From the NCBI GenBank assembly GCA_047620825.1, contig JBLHOC010000006.1:1-41563 (forward strand): 41,563 nucleotides of DNA, read 5' to 3'. Made by a program: the position numbers and the translations under genes. Source of the DNA: UBA987 sp047620825. Lineage in GTDB: Bacteria; Bacteroidota; Bacteroidia; NS11-12g; UBA9320. A model generated the notes under the pieces. The model saw only the letters and a list, made by a program, of their open reading frames with translations. It searched no databases and had not been told where the DNA came from. Within the stretch, counting starts at the first letter, position 1, and each line of letters opens with the position of its first letter. Shown in pieces: positions 18,238 through 26,759 of the stretch.

Positions 18238-19215
18238 CTAACTAAAGATCCACTTAAACTCATATTGCTTTTGAGGAATTCTTACTTTTTCAGATACACG
18301 TTGCAACCTTTGTGGTAGAGCCATTAGATAATCTCTAGCTTTTTCGGCTGGGTCGGTTAACCCATTCACATTTTCAATTTTCCACTCATCTAATAGCGAC
18401 TTTAAAATATCTATATAGTCTTGAACCGTGTAAACCATTGTCCGCTGTGCTGCATCGGAAAAATGGTCGAATAATTCACCCATTTTTCCACCCGATTCAC
18501 GCATGAAATGGGCTGGCATTACGATCTTCTTTTTCATCATATCTTGAAACGCAAGCATAAGTTCGCTCGCATCCATTTCTATAATGCGCGAAACAAAACT
18601 CTTGTAAGCATTGGCATGACGAGCTTCATCTGCAGCGATTACGCCGCAAATCTTGGCTAGACCATTATTTCCTGACTTTTTGACTAAAGTAGCGACTCTT
18701 CGATGAGATAGGTTCGTCGCCAATTCTTGGAAACTTGTATAGATAAAACTTCTGTATGGGTCTTTTGCAGTCTGAAGATCCAAACCATCGCTGATCAAGT
18801 ATTGTGTGGAGATTTCCATTTCTCTCATATTTACTCGTCCGGATAAATACAAGTATTTGTTCAGTAAATCACCATGACGATTTTCTTCAGCAGTCCAACC
18901 TCTCATCCATCTCGACCAGCCATTTTTGTTATGACCATCAACACCCTCTATATCCATTAACCAAGCCTCATAGGTGGGTAAGGCCTCTTCAGTAATTGTA
19001 TCACCGATCAATACCGCAAACAGGTCATAGTTCAAATCCATAGCCAAAGCTTGAATTTCCTTAATCTCTTCGATAAAATTTGGGTCCTTTGAATCTGGCA
19101 AAAAATCAGAAGGCTGCCAATTTTTTTCGATCGGTTGTAAATACTTTGCAACTAGCCCATCTATCGATTTTTCAATGGTTTGCATGACTTCAAGGCGTAT
19201 GTTTTTCAATTTCAA
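18238..19215 (-). CDS. Acyl-ACP desaturase (plant-type, soluble di-iron)
   Basis: Predicted to introduce a double bond into an acyl chain carried by acyl carrier protein, using O2 and electrons from reduced ferredoxin. The two di-iron motifs are visible as TAEENRHGD (E-x-x-H) near residue 110 and IAADEARHA (E-x-x-H) near 195, with further carboxylates in EAWLMD and FQELATNL. The LEVMQ and NWQPSDFLPD segments are typical of this family. Length of 325 agrees with the family without the plastid transit peptide. Start: TTG at 19215 keeps the LEVMQ region; an ATG at 19185 would remove ten residues. It is a single-gene unit and probably sets membrane fluidity. Confidence 0.9.
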   Translation of the reverse strand: MKLKNIRLEVMQTIEKSIDGLVAKYLQPIEKNWQPSDFLPDSKDPNFIEEIKEIQALAMDLNYDLFAVLIGDTITEEALPTYEAWLMDIEGVDGHNKNGWSRWMRGWTAEENRHGDLLNKYLYLSGRVNMREMEISTQYLISDGLDLQTAKDPYRSFIYTSFQELATNLSHRRVATLVKKSGNNGLAKICGVIAADEARHANAYKSFVSRIIEMDASELMLAFQDMMKKKIVMPAHFMRESGGKMGELFDHFSDAAQRTMVYTVQDYIDILKSLLDEWKIENVNGLTDPAEKARDYLMALPQRLQRVSEKVRIPQKQYEFKWIFS

Positions 19216-19785
19216 AATAGCTACTTATTAAGTGTCTGCTGTTTTCATTAAGAGGTACTTACTGATAGGCTCACGTAAATCAAGAAATAACTTGAAAACG
19301 ATAATCCAACTTGTACCCAATTCAAGGCAACAGATCATTTCCGCAAAGCTAATAGCTCTCAATTACGACGCAATTTTTATACTGATATAATATTCACTGT
19401 CCGTGGTCTGATTGTCGCGCTGTGTGAAGGGACTACGGACTAATACCACTTATTACAATTTGATAAGCATTGGCAGCAATTGGTTGCTTTTTGACTTTAT
19501 ATCTTATAACCTCTGTGTTTACGGCAATCTCAGCCCTACAAACCAAGCTTCAGGCCACGGATAATAATATGGTTATTGGCCAAAGAATTTACCTTAGGTT
19601 AGCGTTTTCGAAACGGCTATACTAGAACAACAATTCATTGGTGTTGTGACGTGCTGAATGAAGCTGAAAAGCGGTTCATTATTTTACTTAAAGAAATGCC
19701 AAATTGGTAGGTTGTTATTATACAAAATGCTACTTTTGCGGACTATTTATAAAAACACAGACGAAACGATTTATTAAAGGTTAAC
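19216..19785. other. 570-base intergenic region between desaturase and rpsO
   Basis: No convincing gene is present here on either strand. It holds a bulged hairpin at 19553-19581: GGCCA pairs with TGGCC and ATAA with TTAT, with CGG bulged on the left side. A short inverted repeat AGCAA-TTGG-TTGCT is also present near 19473-19486. The rpsO promoter lies at its right end. A longer-than-usual gap in otherwise compact DNA leaves room for a small RNA, but nothing specific identifies one. Confidence 0.4.
19731..19738 (+). promoter_or_regulatory. Putative -7 element for rpsO
   Basis: TACTTTTG matches TAnnTTTG exactly and ends 47 bases before the rpsO ATG. A TTG at 19712-19714 is 16 bases upstream, one short of the usual spacing. 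The resulting leader of about 40 bases would be long enough for S15 feedback binding, but no known S15 site can be recognised by eye. Confidence 0.5.
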
Positions 19786-20055
19786 ATGAGATTAACATCA
19801 GACTTAAAAAAAGGAATGTTCACAGAGTACGGTGGGGCAGCAACAAACACTGGGAACAGTGAGGCTCAGATTGCTATGTTTTCGCATAGAATCAAGCACT
19901 TGACTGAACACCTGAAAATCAACAAAAAAGACTATTCAGCAGAAAAAAGTTTAATTGCTCTTGTAGGAAAAAGAAGAGCGTTGCTTAATTACGTTGCCAA
20001 AAGTGACATCTTTAGATATAGAGATATCATCCAAAAACTTGGTTTAAGAAAATAA
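19786..20055 (+). CDS. rpsO: 30S ribosomal protein S15
   Basis: An 89-residue primary 16S rRNA-binding protein of the small subunit platform. Family signatures are NTGNSEAQIAMFSHRIKHL at about 23-41 and GKRRALLNY at 65-73. Length and sequence are normal. The first residues (MRLTSDLKKGMFTEYGG) are slightly different from the MxLTxExKxEII usual in other phyla, as is common in Bacteroidota. It is followed by a strong terminator and then pnp, the classical rpsO-pnp neighbourhood. Confidence 0.97.
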   Translation: MRLTSDLKKGMFTEYGGAATNTGNSEAQIAMFSHRIKHLTEHLKINKKDYSAEKSLIALVGKRRALLNYVAKSDIFRYRDIIQKLGLRK

Positions 20056-20075
20056 TATTACAGTTTGTGTAATAT
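20055..20075 (+). other. Perfect 7-base inverted repeat just after rpsO
   Basis: ATATTAC (20055-20061) and GTAATAT (20069-20075) form a hairpin with the seven-base loop AGTTTGT. It begins at the last base of the stop codon and lies directly before the terminator. It may protect the 3' end of the rpsO mRNA. Confidence 0.45.
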
Positions 20076-20076
20076 G

Positions 20077-20113
20077 AAAAGGCCTTCGGTATGTATGCCC
20101 GAGGCCTTTTTTT
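20077..20113 (+). terminator. Intrinsic terminator of rpsO
   Basis: AAAAGGCCT-T-CGG pairs with CCGAGGCCTTTT with one bulged T and a loop of about eight bases, followed by TTTTTTT. Because A tracts precede the stem it could also act on the opposite strand, but no gene there needs it. Confidence 0.85.
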
Positions 20114-20161
20114 CTGCATTTTATCGAACAGGGCAATGGCCCATAATTACAGAAGAATTAT

Positions 20162-22480
20162 ATGAAATTTGAAGCAATCCAAAAAACAATTGACCTCGGT
20201 GAAGGCCGTGAAATAACTTTGGAAACAGGCAGGCTTGCCAGACAAGCGAATGGCTCTGTTTTCTTATCAATGGGTGATACCCGAATTTTAGCGACCGTCG
20301 TGTCTGCTAAAACGGCACGTGAAGGTGTGAACTTTTTGCCGATGTCAGTAGATTATCAAGAAAAATTTGCAGCTGTTGGACGTGTTCCAGGTAGCTTTTT
20401 AAGAAGAGAAGGTAGACTGTCTGATTACGAAGTATTAATCTGTCGTATCGTTGACAGAACTTTACGTCCTTTATTTCCATCAGATTACCGCGCTGAAACA
20501 CAAGTAATGATTCAGTTGATGTCGTCGGATGACAATGTTATGCCTGACGCATTAGTAGGTTTGGCTGCTTCAGCCGCTATTACACTTACTGATATCCCAT
20601 TTGCTGGACCAATATCTACTGTACGTGTTGCTAGAATTGATGGAAAATTTATCATCAATCCTTACCGTGACGAACTTGAAGAAAGTGACATCGACCTAAT
20701 AGTTGCAGGAACTGCTGCTGATATCAACATGGTTGAAGGCGAAATGGATGGCGTGTCGGAACAAGACATGGTTGAGGCATTGAAAGTGGCTCACGAGGCT
20801 ATTAAAAAACAATGTGCAGCTCAATTAGAGTTTGCAGAATTAAACGGTGGCCGACCAGCTACCCGTGAATACAAACAAGAAGTGAGAGATGAAGAATTAG
20901 CAGCTAAAGTGCATGCTGATTGTTATCAGAAACTATACGAAATTGGTCAAATTCCTGCCGATAAAAACGAAAGAGCGGAGGCATTTGGCAATGCGTATGA
21001 CGAATATGTAGAGTCATTAGGAGAAGAATTGATGACCGAAAAAGGCGGTCTGGTAAAAGATTACTACGGAAAGGTAAAGAAAGATGCCATCCGAAATATG
21101 GTTCTTGAAACTAGCGGAAGATTAGATGGACGTAAACTCAATGAGGTACGTCAAATCTGGACTGAAGTAAGTCCATTACCAATTCCTCACGGTTCTGCAT
21201 TGTTTACAAGAGGGGAGACTCAAGCAATGACAACTGTAACGTTAGGTTCTAAACTTGATGAGCAATTGTTAGATAGTCCTAACCTTTCAGGTAAAAGCAA
21301 ATTTATGTTGCATTACAACTTCCCTGCTTTCTCAGTTGGTGAAGCAAGACCAAATAGAGGCCCAGGCCGAAGAGAAATTGGTCATGGAAACTTGGCAGCA
21401 AGAGGTTTGAAAAAGATGTTAGCCGAAGATGTTGGATATACAGTTCGAATCGTGTCTGACGTATTAGAATCAAATGGTTCAAGTTCTATGGCAACTGTTT
21501 GTGCTGGTTCAATGGCACTAATGGATGCTGGTATAAAAATAAACGCAGGATTAAGTGGAATCGCCATGGGGATGATTTCAGATCCTGAAACAGGTAAATA
21601 CGCTATCCTTACAGATATCTTAGGAGATGAAGATCACTTAGGAGATATGGATTTCAAAGTAGTTGGTAACGACAAAGGAATCTATGCTTGTCAAATGGAT
21701 ATGAAAGTAGATGGTCTTTCTTACGAAGTAATAGAGGAAGCCCTAATGCAAGCAAAAGAAGGAAGAACACACGTGCTAAGAGAAATGGAAAAAACCATTA
21801 CAACCACACGTGAAGACTTGAAACCACATACACCAAGACTTGTTCGTTTTGCAGTTGAAAAAGACAAAATTGGAGCTATCATTGGTTCTGGTGGTAAAGT
21901 AATTAAGGAATTACAAGAAAGAACGAACTGTACCATTACAATCGAAGAAATTGATGATAAGGGTATGGTTGAAATCATGTCTGCCGATAAAGATGGACTT
22001 GATTTGGCTCGAAGTATAATCGACGGAATTTGTGAAGATGCTGAAGTAGGCAAAGTATACGAAGGCGTTGTTAAAGGTGTAATGGACTTCGGTGCATTCA
22101 TCGAATTCTTACCAGGAAAACAAGGCTTACTCCACATTTCTGAAATTAAGTGGGAACGCTTAGAAACGATGGAAGGTGTCTTTGAAGACGGAGAAGTTGT
22201 GAAAGTTAAACTTTTAGACATCGACGAAAGATCAGGGAAATTCAAGTTATCTAGAAAGGTGTTATTAGAAAAGCCTGATGGATACGTTGAGCCACCAAAA
22301 AGAGAAAGAAGAGATGGAGATAGAAGAGGTGGAGGAAATGATCGTCGTAGAGACAACAACCGAGGTAGAGATAACCGAGGAAGAGACAATCGCGGTGGTG
22401 ATAATCGTGGCCCAAGAGGCGACAATCGAGACAAAGGAAATGACCAACGAAGTTCTCCATCGGAGGACGCAGTTGGATAA
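20162..22480 (+). CDS. pnp: Polyribonucleotide nucleotidyltransferase (PNPase) with Arg/Gly/Asp/Asn-rich tail
   Basis: Phosphorolytic 3'-5' exoribonuclease. The 772-residue protein has two RNase PH domains (GREITLETGRLARQANGS at the start; EVSPLPIPHGSALFTRGETQ for the second, catalytic one near 340), a KH domain (GAIIGSGGKVIKELQ near 575) and an S1 domain (YEGVVKGVMDFGAFIEF near 640). After about residue 705 comes a low-complexity tail of roughly 65 residues rich in R, G, D and N with repeated RGRDNRG-like units, likely disordered and RNA-binding. It starts 48 bases after the rpsO terminator, with a weak ribosome site. With rny in the same window, it covers both ends of mRNA decay. Confidence 0.97.
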   Translation: MKFEAIQKTIDLGEGREITLETGRLARQANGSVFLSMGDTRILATVVSAKTAREGVNFLPMSVDYQEKFAAVGRVPGSFLRREGRLSDYEVLICRIVDRTLRPLFPSDYRAETQVMIQLMSSDDNVMPDALVGLAASAAITLTDIPFAGPISTVRVARIDGKFIINPYRDELEESDIDLIVAGTAADINMVEGEMDGVSEQDMVEALKVAHEAIKKQCAAQLEFAELNGGRPATREYKQEVRDEELAAKVHADCYQKLYEIGQIPADKNERAEAFGNAYDEYVESLGEELMTEKGGLVKDYYGKVKKDAIRNMVLETSGRLDGRKLNEVRQIWTEVSPLPIPHGSALFTRGETQAMTTVTLGSKLDEQLLDSPNLSGKSKFMLHYNFPAFSVGEARPNRGPGRREIGHGNLAARGLKKMLAEDVGYTVRIVSDVLESNGSSSMATVCAGSMALMDAGIKINAGLSGIAMGMISDPETGKYAILTDILGDEDHLGDMDFKVVGNDKGIYACQMDMKVDGLSYEVIEEALMQAKEGRTHVLREMEKTITTTREDLKPHTPRLVRFAVEKDKIGAIIGSGGKVIKELQERTNCTITIEEIDDKGMVEIMSADKDGLDLARSIIDGICEDAEVGKVYEGVVKGVMDFGAFIEFLPGKQGLLHISEIKWERLETMEGVFEDGEVVKVKLLDIDERSGKFKLSRKVLLEKPDGYVEPPKRERRDGDRRGGGNDRRRDNNRGRDNRGRDNRGGDNRGPRGDNRDKGNDQRSSPSEDAVG

Positions 22481-22488
22481 CATTATTT

Positions 22489-22516
22489 AAAAAAGTGGCC
22501 TAGAGCCACTTTTTTT
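22489..22516 (+). terminator. Intrinsic terminator of pnp, directly ahead of murQ
   Basis: AAAAAAGTGGC (22489-22499) pairs with GCCACTTTTTTT (22505-22516) around a five-base loop. The T run ends only five bases before the murQ ATG, so this hairpin occupies the place where a ribosome site would be expected. Confidence 0.85.
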
Positions 22517-22521
22517 GTGCC

Positions 22522-23322
22522 ATGACTAGAACAACAGAATCGGATTCGCTTTTTGATGGGTTGCATAACATGTCCACTTTGGACCTGGTTACTTCCATCA
22601 ATACATTGGATCAAACCGTTGCGGAAAGTGTTCAACAACAAATCCCATCTATAACCGCTTTAATCGATGCTGTTTATGCAAAAATGAATCTTGGTGGGCG
22701 TTTGTTTTATATTGGTTCTGGAACAAGTGGAAGACTTGGTGTGGTTGACGCCTCTGAATGTCCCCCTACATTTGGCGTTGATCATGGTAAAGTGGTTGGC
22801 ATTATCGCTGGAGGTGATACCGCAATCCGAGAAGCGGTTGAAAACGCAGAAGACGATACGATGCAGGCTTGGTTGGATTTGAAAGCACACAACGTTAGCA
22901 CAACAGATTTTGTCATTGGAATTAGCGCAAGTGGTACAACTCCTTATGTTATGGGTGGATTGCTGAGCTGTAAGACGAATAACGTGAGTTGTGGTTCAAT
23001 TGCTTGTAACCTTAACAGTAAGATAGGTGAGGTGGCTGATTTCGCCATTGATTGTCCAGTTGGACCTGAGTTTGTGACAGGCAGTACGCGCATGAAATCC
23101 GGAACAGCGCAAAAGCTTATCCTGAATATGATCACCACGTCTGTGATGATTAAATTGGGCCATGTACATGGGAATAAGATGGTCGACATGCAATTGTCTA
23201 ATGATAAATTGGTAGACCGAGGAACCCGAATGATTATGGAAAAAAGTAATCTCGATTACGAAGCGGCAAAAGTGCTACTGCTGAAACATGGAAGTGTTCG
23301 TAATGCGCTTGAATCACTTTGA
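22522..23322 (+). CDS. murQ: N-acetylmuramic acid 6-phosphate etherase
   Basis: Cytoplasmic lyase of peptidoglycan recycling: it removes D-lactate from MurNAc-6-P to give GlcNAc-6-P. The SIS sugar-phosphate isomerase fold shows YIGSGTSGRLG (residues 63-73), DASECPPTFG with the catalytic Glu79, and GISASGTTPYV. TGSTRMKSGTAQK near 190 is the second family signature. At 266 residues it is slightly shorter than the E. coli protein (298), the usual size in Bacteroidota. The ATG stands five bases after the pnp terminator, so its own promoter must lie in the end of pnp, or it depends on read-through. Confidence 0.95.
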   Translation: MTRTTESDSLFDGLHNMSTLDLVTSINTLDQTVAESVQQQIPSITALIDAVYAKMNLGGRLFYIGSGTSGRLGVVDASECPPTFGVDHGKVVGIIAGGDTAIREAVENAEDDTMQAWLDLKAHNVSTTDFVIGISASGTTPYVMGGLLSCKTNNVSCGSIACNLNSKIGEVADFAIDCPVGPEFVTGSTRMKSGTAQKLILNMITTSVMIKLGHVHGNKMVDMQLSNDKLVDRGTRMIMEKSNLDYEAAKVLLLKHGSVRNALESL

Positions 23323-23324
23323 AT

Positions 23325-23351
23325 ATTGTTGACGCTTAATTGTGCAACAAT
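23325..23351. terminator. Hairpin between convergent murQ and the secreted-protein gene
   Basis: ATTGTTG (23325-23331) pairs with CAACAAT (23345-23351), with a further CGC/GTG inner pairing after one bulged base. It spans the short gap and the end of the opposite gene. There is no T run, so it would be a weak or factor-assisted terminator. Confidence 0.35.
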
Positions 23352-23944
23352 GCTTGCCATGCACTTTCCATTTTAACCCTTGTTGTCTCCGATTCAAGAA
23401 TGGCTTGTAACCAGGATTGAAGGCAATCGTCGGACATAGTCGTTTCTCGACCTTTATACATCGAAAACTCTAAAAAATCATACCAAGACATTTGGTGTAT
23501 TTGTTGCAAACAATATACAGCGAACTCACCTCTTGTTGCTACAAAAAACGGACATGTATGGACATGCGATTGACTGGTGTCGCTAAGTTGTAAAATAAGA
23601 AACCTAGACAATGTTTTGGGGTTGTATAGCATGAACTTCTGGAATGTAGTATCCCCAAAAACACTATGGCTAGTCCGTCTTGATTTGATTTCAGACGTAT
23701 TCGTATATGTGTATTGCTGACCAATAAGACATCCTCCTTTTTGAGTAATCTGTGCCCAAATATGTTCAAATGAAATGGAATCATTTGTCCATGTGAATGC
23801 CGCGGAATCTTGCTGACCCTTTTCAATGGTATTATCCACTGATGCATCAATGTGGTCCGTGTTTCCTCTGGTATTGTGCTCTGAGATTTGAGCATGCATC
23901 ATGCTTCCAAAAATCACAACAAATAAAAAAGCGATTATTCTCAT
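23336..23944 (-). CDS. Secreted protein of unknown function
   Basis: A 202-residue protein that I do not recognise. An N-terminal signal peptide (MRIIAFLFVVIFGSMMHAQ) predicts export. The mature part is rich in Ser, Thr and Gln and holds four Cys (in KGGCLIG, HTCPFF, VYCLQQ and DDCLQS), which could form disulfides in the periplasm. There is no T9SS sorting domain and no lipobox. A second ORF in another frame at 23539-23895 is a shadow. Its nearest same-strand neighbour is the nucleotidase gene, 60 bases upstream, so it may share that transcript. Confidence 0.75.
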   Translation of the reverse strand: MRIIAFLFVVIFGSMMHAQISEHNTRGNTDHIDASVDNTIEKGQQDSAAFTWTNDSISFEHIWAQITQKGGCLIGQQYTYTNTSEIKSRRTSHSVFGDTTFQKFMLYNPKTLSRFLILQLSDTSQSHVHTCPFFVATRGEFAVYCLQQIHQMSWYDFLEFSMYKGRETTMSDDCLQSWLQAILESETTRVKMESAWQALLHN

Positions 23945-24004
23945 ACCAACTGTTCCAGTTAATTGATAACGCTATTTGCAGAAATGTAGTGTTTGATATC
24001 TTGA

Positions 24005-24703
24005 TTAGAAAAGGTCAATCATCTCACCCAAATCTTTAATTTCGAACGTTGCAACTTTAGGGTGATCTAAATCATGAGGATTGAAAAAGACCTGATCAAT
24101 ACCGGCATTCTTACTTCCAATTACATCTGAATCGAAATGATCTCCAACATAAATACTATGATCAGGTTGGGCTAATGCAAGTCCTAAGGCGTGATGAAAT
24201 ACTTTTGGATTGGGTTTTAAGACACCTACTTCTTCAGAAGTCGTTATCGTTTTGAAATATCCTTGTAAGCCAGAAGCATTGAGCTTAGTGGATTGAACCT
24301 CTTTAAATCCATTCGTGATTAAATGAACCTCATATCGCGTTTGTAAATATTCTAGTGTCTCAATGGCATTCGGCATCAAACCTGGTTGCTTTGGTCCTTC
24401 TGTCAGATATCTTTCGTTTATATCGTTTGCCAAAACTTGGTCATGTATCTCCCAGTGGCGAAATACTGCAGGAAATCGGCCATTGCGCAGCGTTGACTTG
24501 TCGATGGTTCCAGCTCTATACTTCGTCCACAGCCCTTCGTTGATTGTTTCGTATTTCTCTACAAATACATCAAAACTTGAGATGCCTTTTTCCTTCAAAC
24601 GGAATTCATCAAAAATGCCTTTTAACGTCTTCCTGCTGTTAGAGGTGAAATCCCATAACGTGTGATCTAGATCAAAAAATATGTGTTTATAGGGTGTGCT
24701 CAA
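24005..24703 (-). CDS. HAD hydrolase, YjjG-type (d)NMP/pyrimidine nucleotidase
   Basis: Haloacid dehalogenase-superfamily phosphatase of 232 residues. Motif I is FFDLDHTLWD (nucleophile Asp11, acid Asp13), motif II LITNG near 127, motif III the Lys in VLKPNP near 163, and motif IV VGDHFDSD near 190. The arrangement and the TLWDF context fit YjjG-type 5'-nucleotidases, which remove phosphate from pyrimidine nucleotides including non-canonical ones. The start is TTG at 24703, immediately after the upp stop TAA. With the catalytic Asp at residue 11 and no early ATG, this start is forced. Coupling to upp suggests a shared role in pyrimidine nucleotide housekeeping. Confidence 0.87.
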   Translation of the reverse strand: MSTPYKHIFFDLDHTLWDFTSNSRKTLKGIFDEFRLKEKGISSFDVFVEKYETINEGLWTKYRAGTIDKSTLRNGRFPAVFRHWEIHDQVLANDINERYLTEGPKQPGLMPNAIETLEYLQTRYEVHLITNGFKEVQSTKLNASGLQGYFKTITTSEEVGVLKPNPKVFHHALGLALAQPDHSIYVGDHFDSDVIGSKNAGIDQVFFNPHDLDHPKVATFEIKDLGEMIDLF

Positions 24704-25360
24704 TTATTGTTGTGTTTTTGTGCCAAAACTTAAATCACCTGCGTCTCCAAGGCCCGGAACGATGTAGCCATCATCATTGAGTTCTTCATCCACACAACCA
24801 ATCCACAAAGTGGCATTTGGCACACGCGTTCGTACATAGTCGACACCAGCTTTGCTGCCAATTACAGAAACCAAGTGTATCTCACTAGGTGTGCCCTGAG
24901 TTAAAAATTCCTCTAAGGTTAAAACAAGTGATTGACCAGTAGCTAACATAGGGTCTGTTAAAATCAAAACTCGATTTTCTATACTCGGGCTGGCTAAGTA
25001 TTCCACTTTAATTTCAAACTGATTGCCAGTTGTTTGATGTCTGTAAGCAGAGATATAGGCTAAATCTGCTTGATTGAATAATTGATTGACACCATTTTGA
25101 AGCGGGATGCCTGCTCGAAGGATTGTCCCGATTACGGGTTGCTCTGCAAGTTCAAATGTTGAAGCTGTACCAAGTGGTGTTTTGGTTTGCTTGTTTTTAT
25201 AGTCAAGTTGTTTGGATATCTCGTATGCCGCTATCATACCAATCCGTTCAATATTTTTTCTGAAACGATATCTATCTTTTTGTATTTCCTTGTCTCTCAG
25301 CTCTTTAAGTAGCTGACTCACAATAGAATTTTGTTCGGATAGATTGTTAACCTTAAACAT
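24704..25360 (-). CDS. upp: Uracil phosphoribosyltransferase
   Basis: Converts uracil and PRPP to UMP in pyrimidine salvage. The 218-residue protein has the PRPP-binding LTDPMLATGQS at residues 134-144, TILRAGIPL at 79-87 and a uracil-binding C-terminal stretch GYIVPGLGDAGDLSFGT. The length is normal. ATG at 25360 is the only sensible start. It is the first gene of a unit with the HAD nucleotidase. No TAnnTTTG match was found upstream on this strand. Confidence 0.96.
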   Translation of the reverse strand: MFKVNNLSEQNSIVSQLLKELRDKEIQKDRYRFRKNIERIGMIAAYEISKQLDYKNKQTKTPLGTASTFELAEQPVIGTILRAGIPLQNGVNQLFNQADLAYISAYRHQTTGNQFEIKVEYLASPSIENRVLILTDPMLATGQSLVLTLEEFLTQGTPSEIHLVSVIGSKAGVDYVRTRVPNATLWIGCVDEELNDDGYIVPGLGDAGDLSFGTKTQQ

Positions 25361-25438
25361 ACTTTTTTGGTACGGTTTCTGTCTGTAAAATTATGTAAGT
25401 TAATTCATACCCGAATCATATAAATAGTAAATATCTCT

Positions 25439-25446
25439 TAACTTTG
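25439..25446 (+). promoter_or_regulatory. Putative -7 element, near-leaderless, for the DUF4783 gene
   Basis: TAACTTTG is an exact TAnnTTTG match ending eight bases before the ATG at 25455. No TTG is found at the right distance upstream. If real, the mRNA would start at or within a few bases of the ATG. Confidence 0.45.
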
Positions 25447-25454
25447 ATTATTCA

Positions 25455-25862
25455 ATGAGCGTCACAAAATCATCCACATTAGCGTTGATCGCCCTAACCA
25501 TTTCCTTGTTAACCATGGGTTTCGCCCATCCTAATCAAGACATTTTTTCTGACTTTGAGTCAGCCATAGCCGGTGGTAATGCCACCAAATTTTCCCAGTA
25601 CCTAAGCAGCAGTGTCGAACTTGAGTTACCTGGTGAAGTGGAAGGTATTTACAGCAAACAACAGACCGTTGTTATCTTAAATCGATTTTTTGATAAATAT
25701 CCCCCAACAGCCTTCAAAATTGTTCACCGCGGGAGCTCAGCTTCTGGAAGTAAATTTGCTGTAGGTGATTATACAACTGGGGAAGAAAAAACATTTAGAG
25801 TCACTGTCTTTGTTAAGAAACAAGGCGATAAATATCTAATTCAAGAAATTGAGTTCGAGTAA
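25455..25862 (+). CDS. DUF4783 protein, exported
   Basis: A 135-residue protein with an N-terminal signal peptide (LALIALTISLLTMGFAHP), then an NTF2-like alpha+beta fold: DIFSDFESAIAGGNATKFSQYL, VELELPGEVEGIYSKQQ and a C-terminal FVKKQGDKYLIQEIEFE. It matches DUF4783, a Bacteroidota family often found beside nadC. No catalytic residues are evident and the function is unknown. It should be periplasmic. nadC follows after 45 bases, probably in the same transcript. Confidence 0.88.
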   Translation: MSVTKSSTLALIALTISLLTMGFAHPNQDIFSDFESAIAGGNATKFSQYLSSSVELELPGEVEGIYSKQQTVVILNRFFDKYPPTAFKIVHRGSSASGSKFAVGDYTTGEEKTFRVTVFVKKQGDKYLIQEIEFE

Positions 25863-25907
25863 CCCTTGAAGATCAACAGACGGGAATACTGTTAAAAGCA
25901 TTTAATC

Positions 25908-26759
25908 ATGGATTTCAACGATAAACAGACCTTAGATTTCATTCAACATGCATTTGAAGAGGATATAAAGGATGGAGATCATTCTTCGCTGGCTTCAATT
26001 CCTCAAGGTACGCAAGGCAAGGCCAAACTATTGTTTAAAGATAGTGGCATAGTTGCTGGGATTGAATTGGCTCAGGTTATCCTAAAACAGTTGGATCCGA
26101 ATGCCACGTTTGAAGTATATAATAACGACGGCGACGAAGTGAAGTATGGTGATATCGGTTTTGTGGTTTCTGGCTCTGTCCATGCAATTCTAGCTGGTGA
26201 GCGACTACTACTTAACTGTATGCAACGATTAAGTGGAGTAGCAACTCAAACAGCTAATCTCCTAAAACTAATGGGAGATTCTAAGTCGAAACTGCTGGAT
26301 ACGAGAAAGACGACGCCTAATCTTCGATTTCTAGAAAAATGGGCTGTTACCGTTGGCGGTGGTTACAATCATCGTATTGGTCTGTATGATATGATCATGC
26401 TTAAAGACAACCACAACGATTATGCAGGCGGCATTACCAAAGCGGTAAACAAAACAAAAGCGTATTTGAGTGACAATAAGTTGTCTCTTCAAGTTGAAGT
26501 CGAAACACGGAACCTAGATGAAGTAAAAGAAGCGCTGGCAGTTGGTGGAGTAGATCGCATCATGTTAGACAATTTTACGCCAGAACAAATCAGTGAAGCA
26601 TTAATCGTGATTAATGGCCAAGTTGAAACAGAAGCAAGTGGAGGTATCAATGCGTCAAACCTTGCTGGGTACGCTGCGACCAATGTCGATTACATCAGTA
26701 TTGGTGCTCTAACACATTCTGTAAAAAGTATGGATATCAGTTTAAAAGAGACTGATTAA
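25908..26759 (+). CDS. nadC: Nicotinate-nucleotide pyrophosphorylase (carboxylating)
   Basis: Makes nicotinate mononucleotide from quinolinate and PRPP, with loss of CO2, in de novo NAD synthesis. The 283-residue protein shows the quinolinate/PRPP residues in LDTRKTTPNLR (about 129-139), GGGYNHRIGL (about 151-160), KDNHN near 167 and VETRN near 198. IMLDNF and ASGGIN mark the last barrel strands. nadA and nadB are not in the window. Its TAA abuts the stop of the convergent hydrolase gene with no spacer. Confidence 0.97.
   Translation: MDFNDKQTLDFIQHAFEEDIKDGDHSSLASIPQGTQGKAKLLFKDSGIVAGIELAQVILKQLDPNATFEVYNNDGDEVKYGDIGFVVSGSVHAILAGERLLLNCMQRLSGVATQTANLLKLMGDSKSKLLDTRKTTPNLRFLEKWAVTVGGGYNHRIGLYDMIMLKDNHNDYAGGITKAVNKTKAYLSDNKLSLQVEVETRNLDEVKEALAVGGVDRIMLDNFTPEQISEALIVINGQVETEASGGINASNLAGYAATNVDYISIGALTHSVKSMDISLKETD

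Noticed and set aside
19651..19710. Tiny GTG ORF of 19 codons before rpsO
   Set aside because: It has no ribosome site, and it overlaps the region expected to hold the rpsO promoter; too short to support.
22251..22490. Several ORFs in other frames over the end of pnp (both strands)
   Set aside because: They are low-complexity translations of the repetitive RGDN-coding DNA and have no start signals.
23539..23895. 118-residue ORF in another minus-strand frame
   Set aside because: It lies wholly inside the 23336-23944 gene, which has a good signal peptide and start codon; this one has neither.
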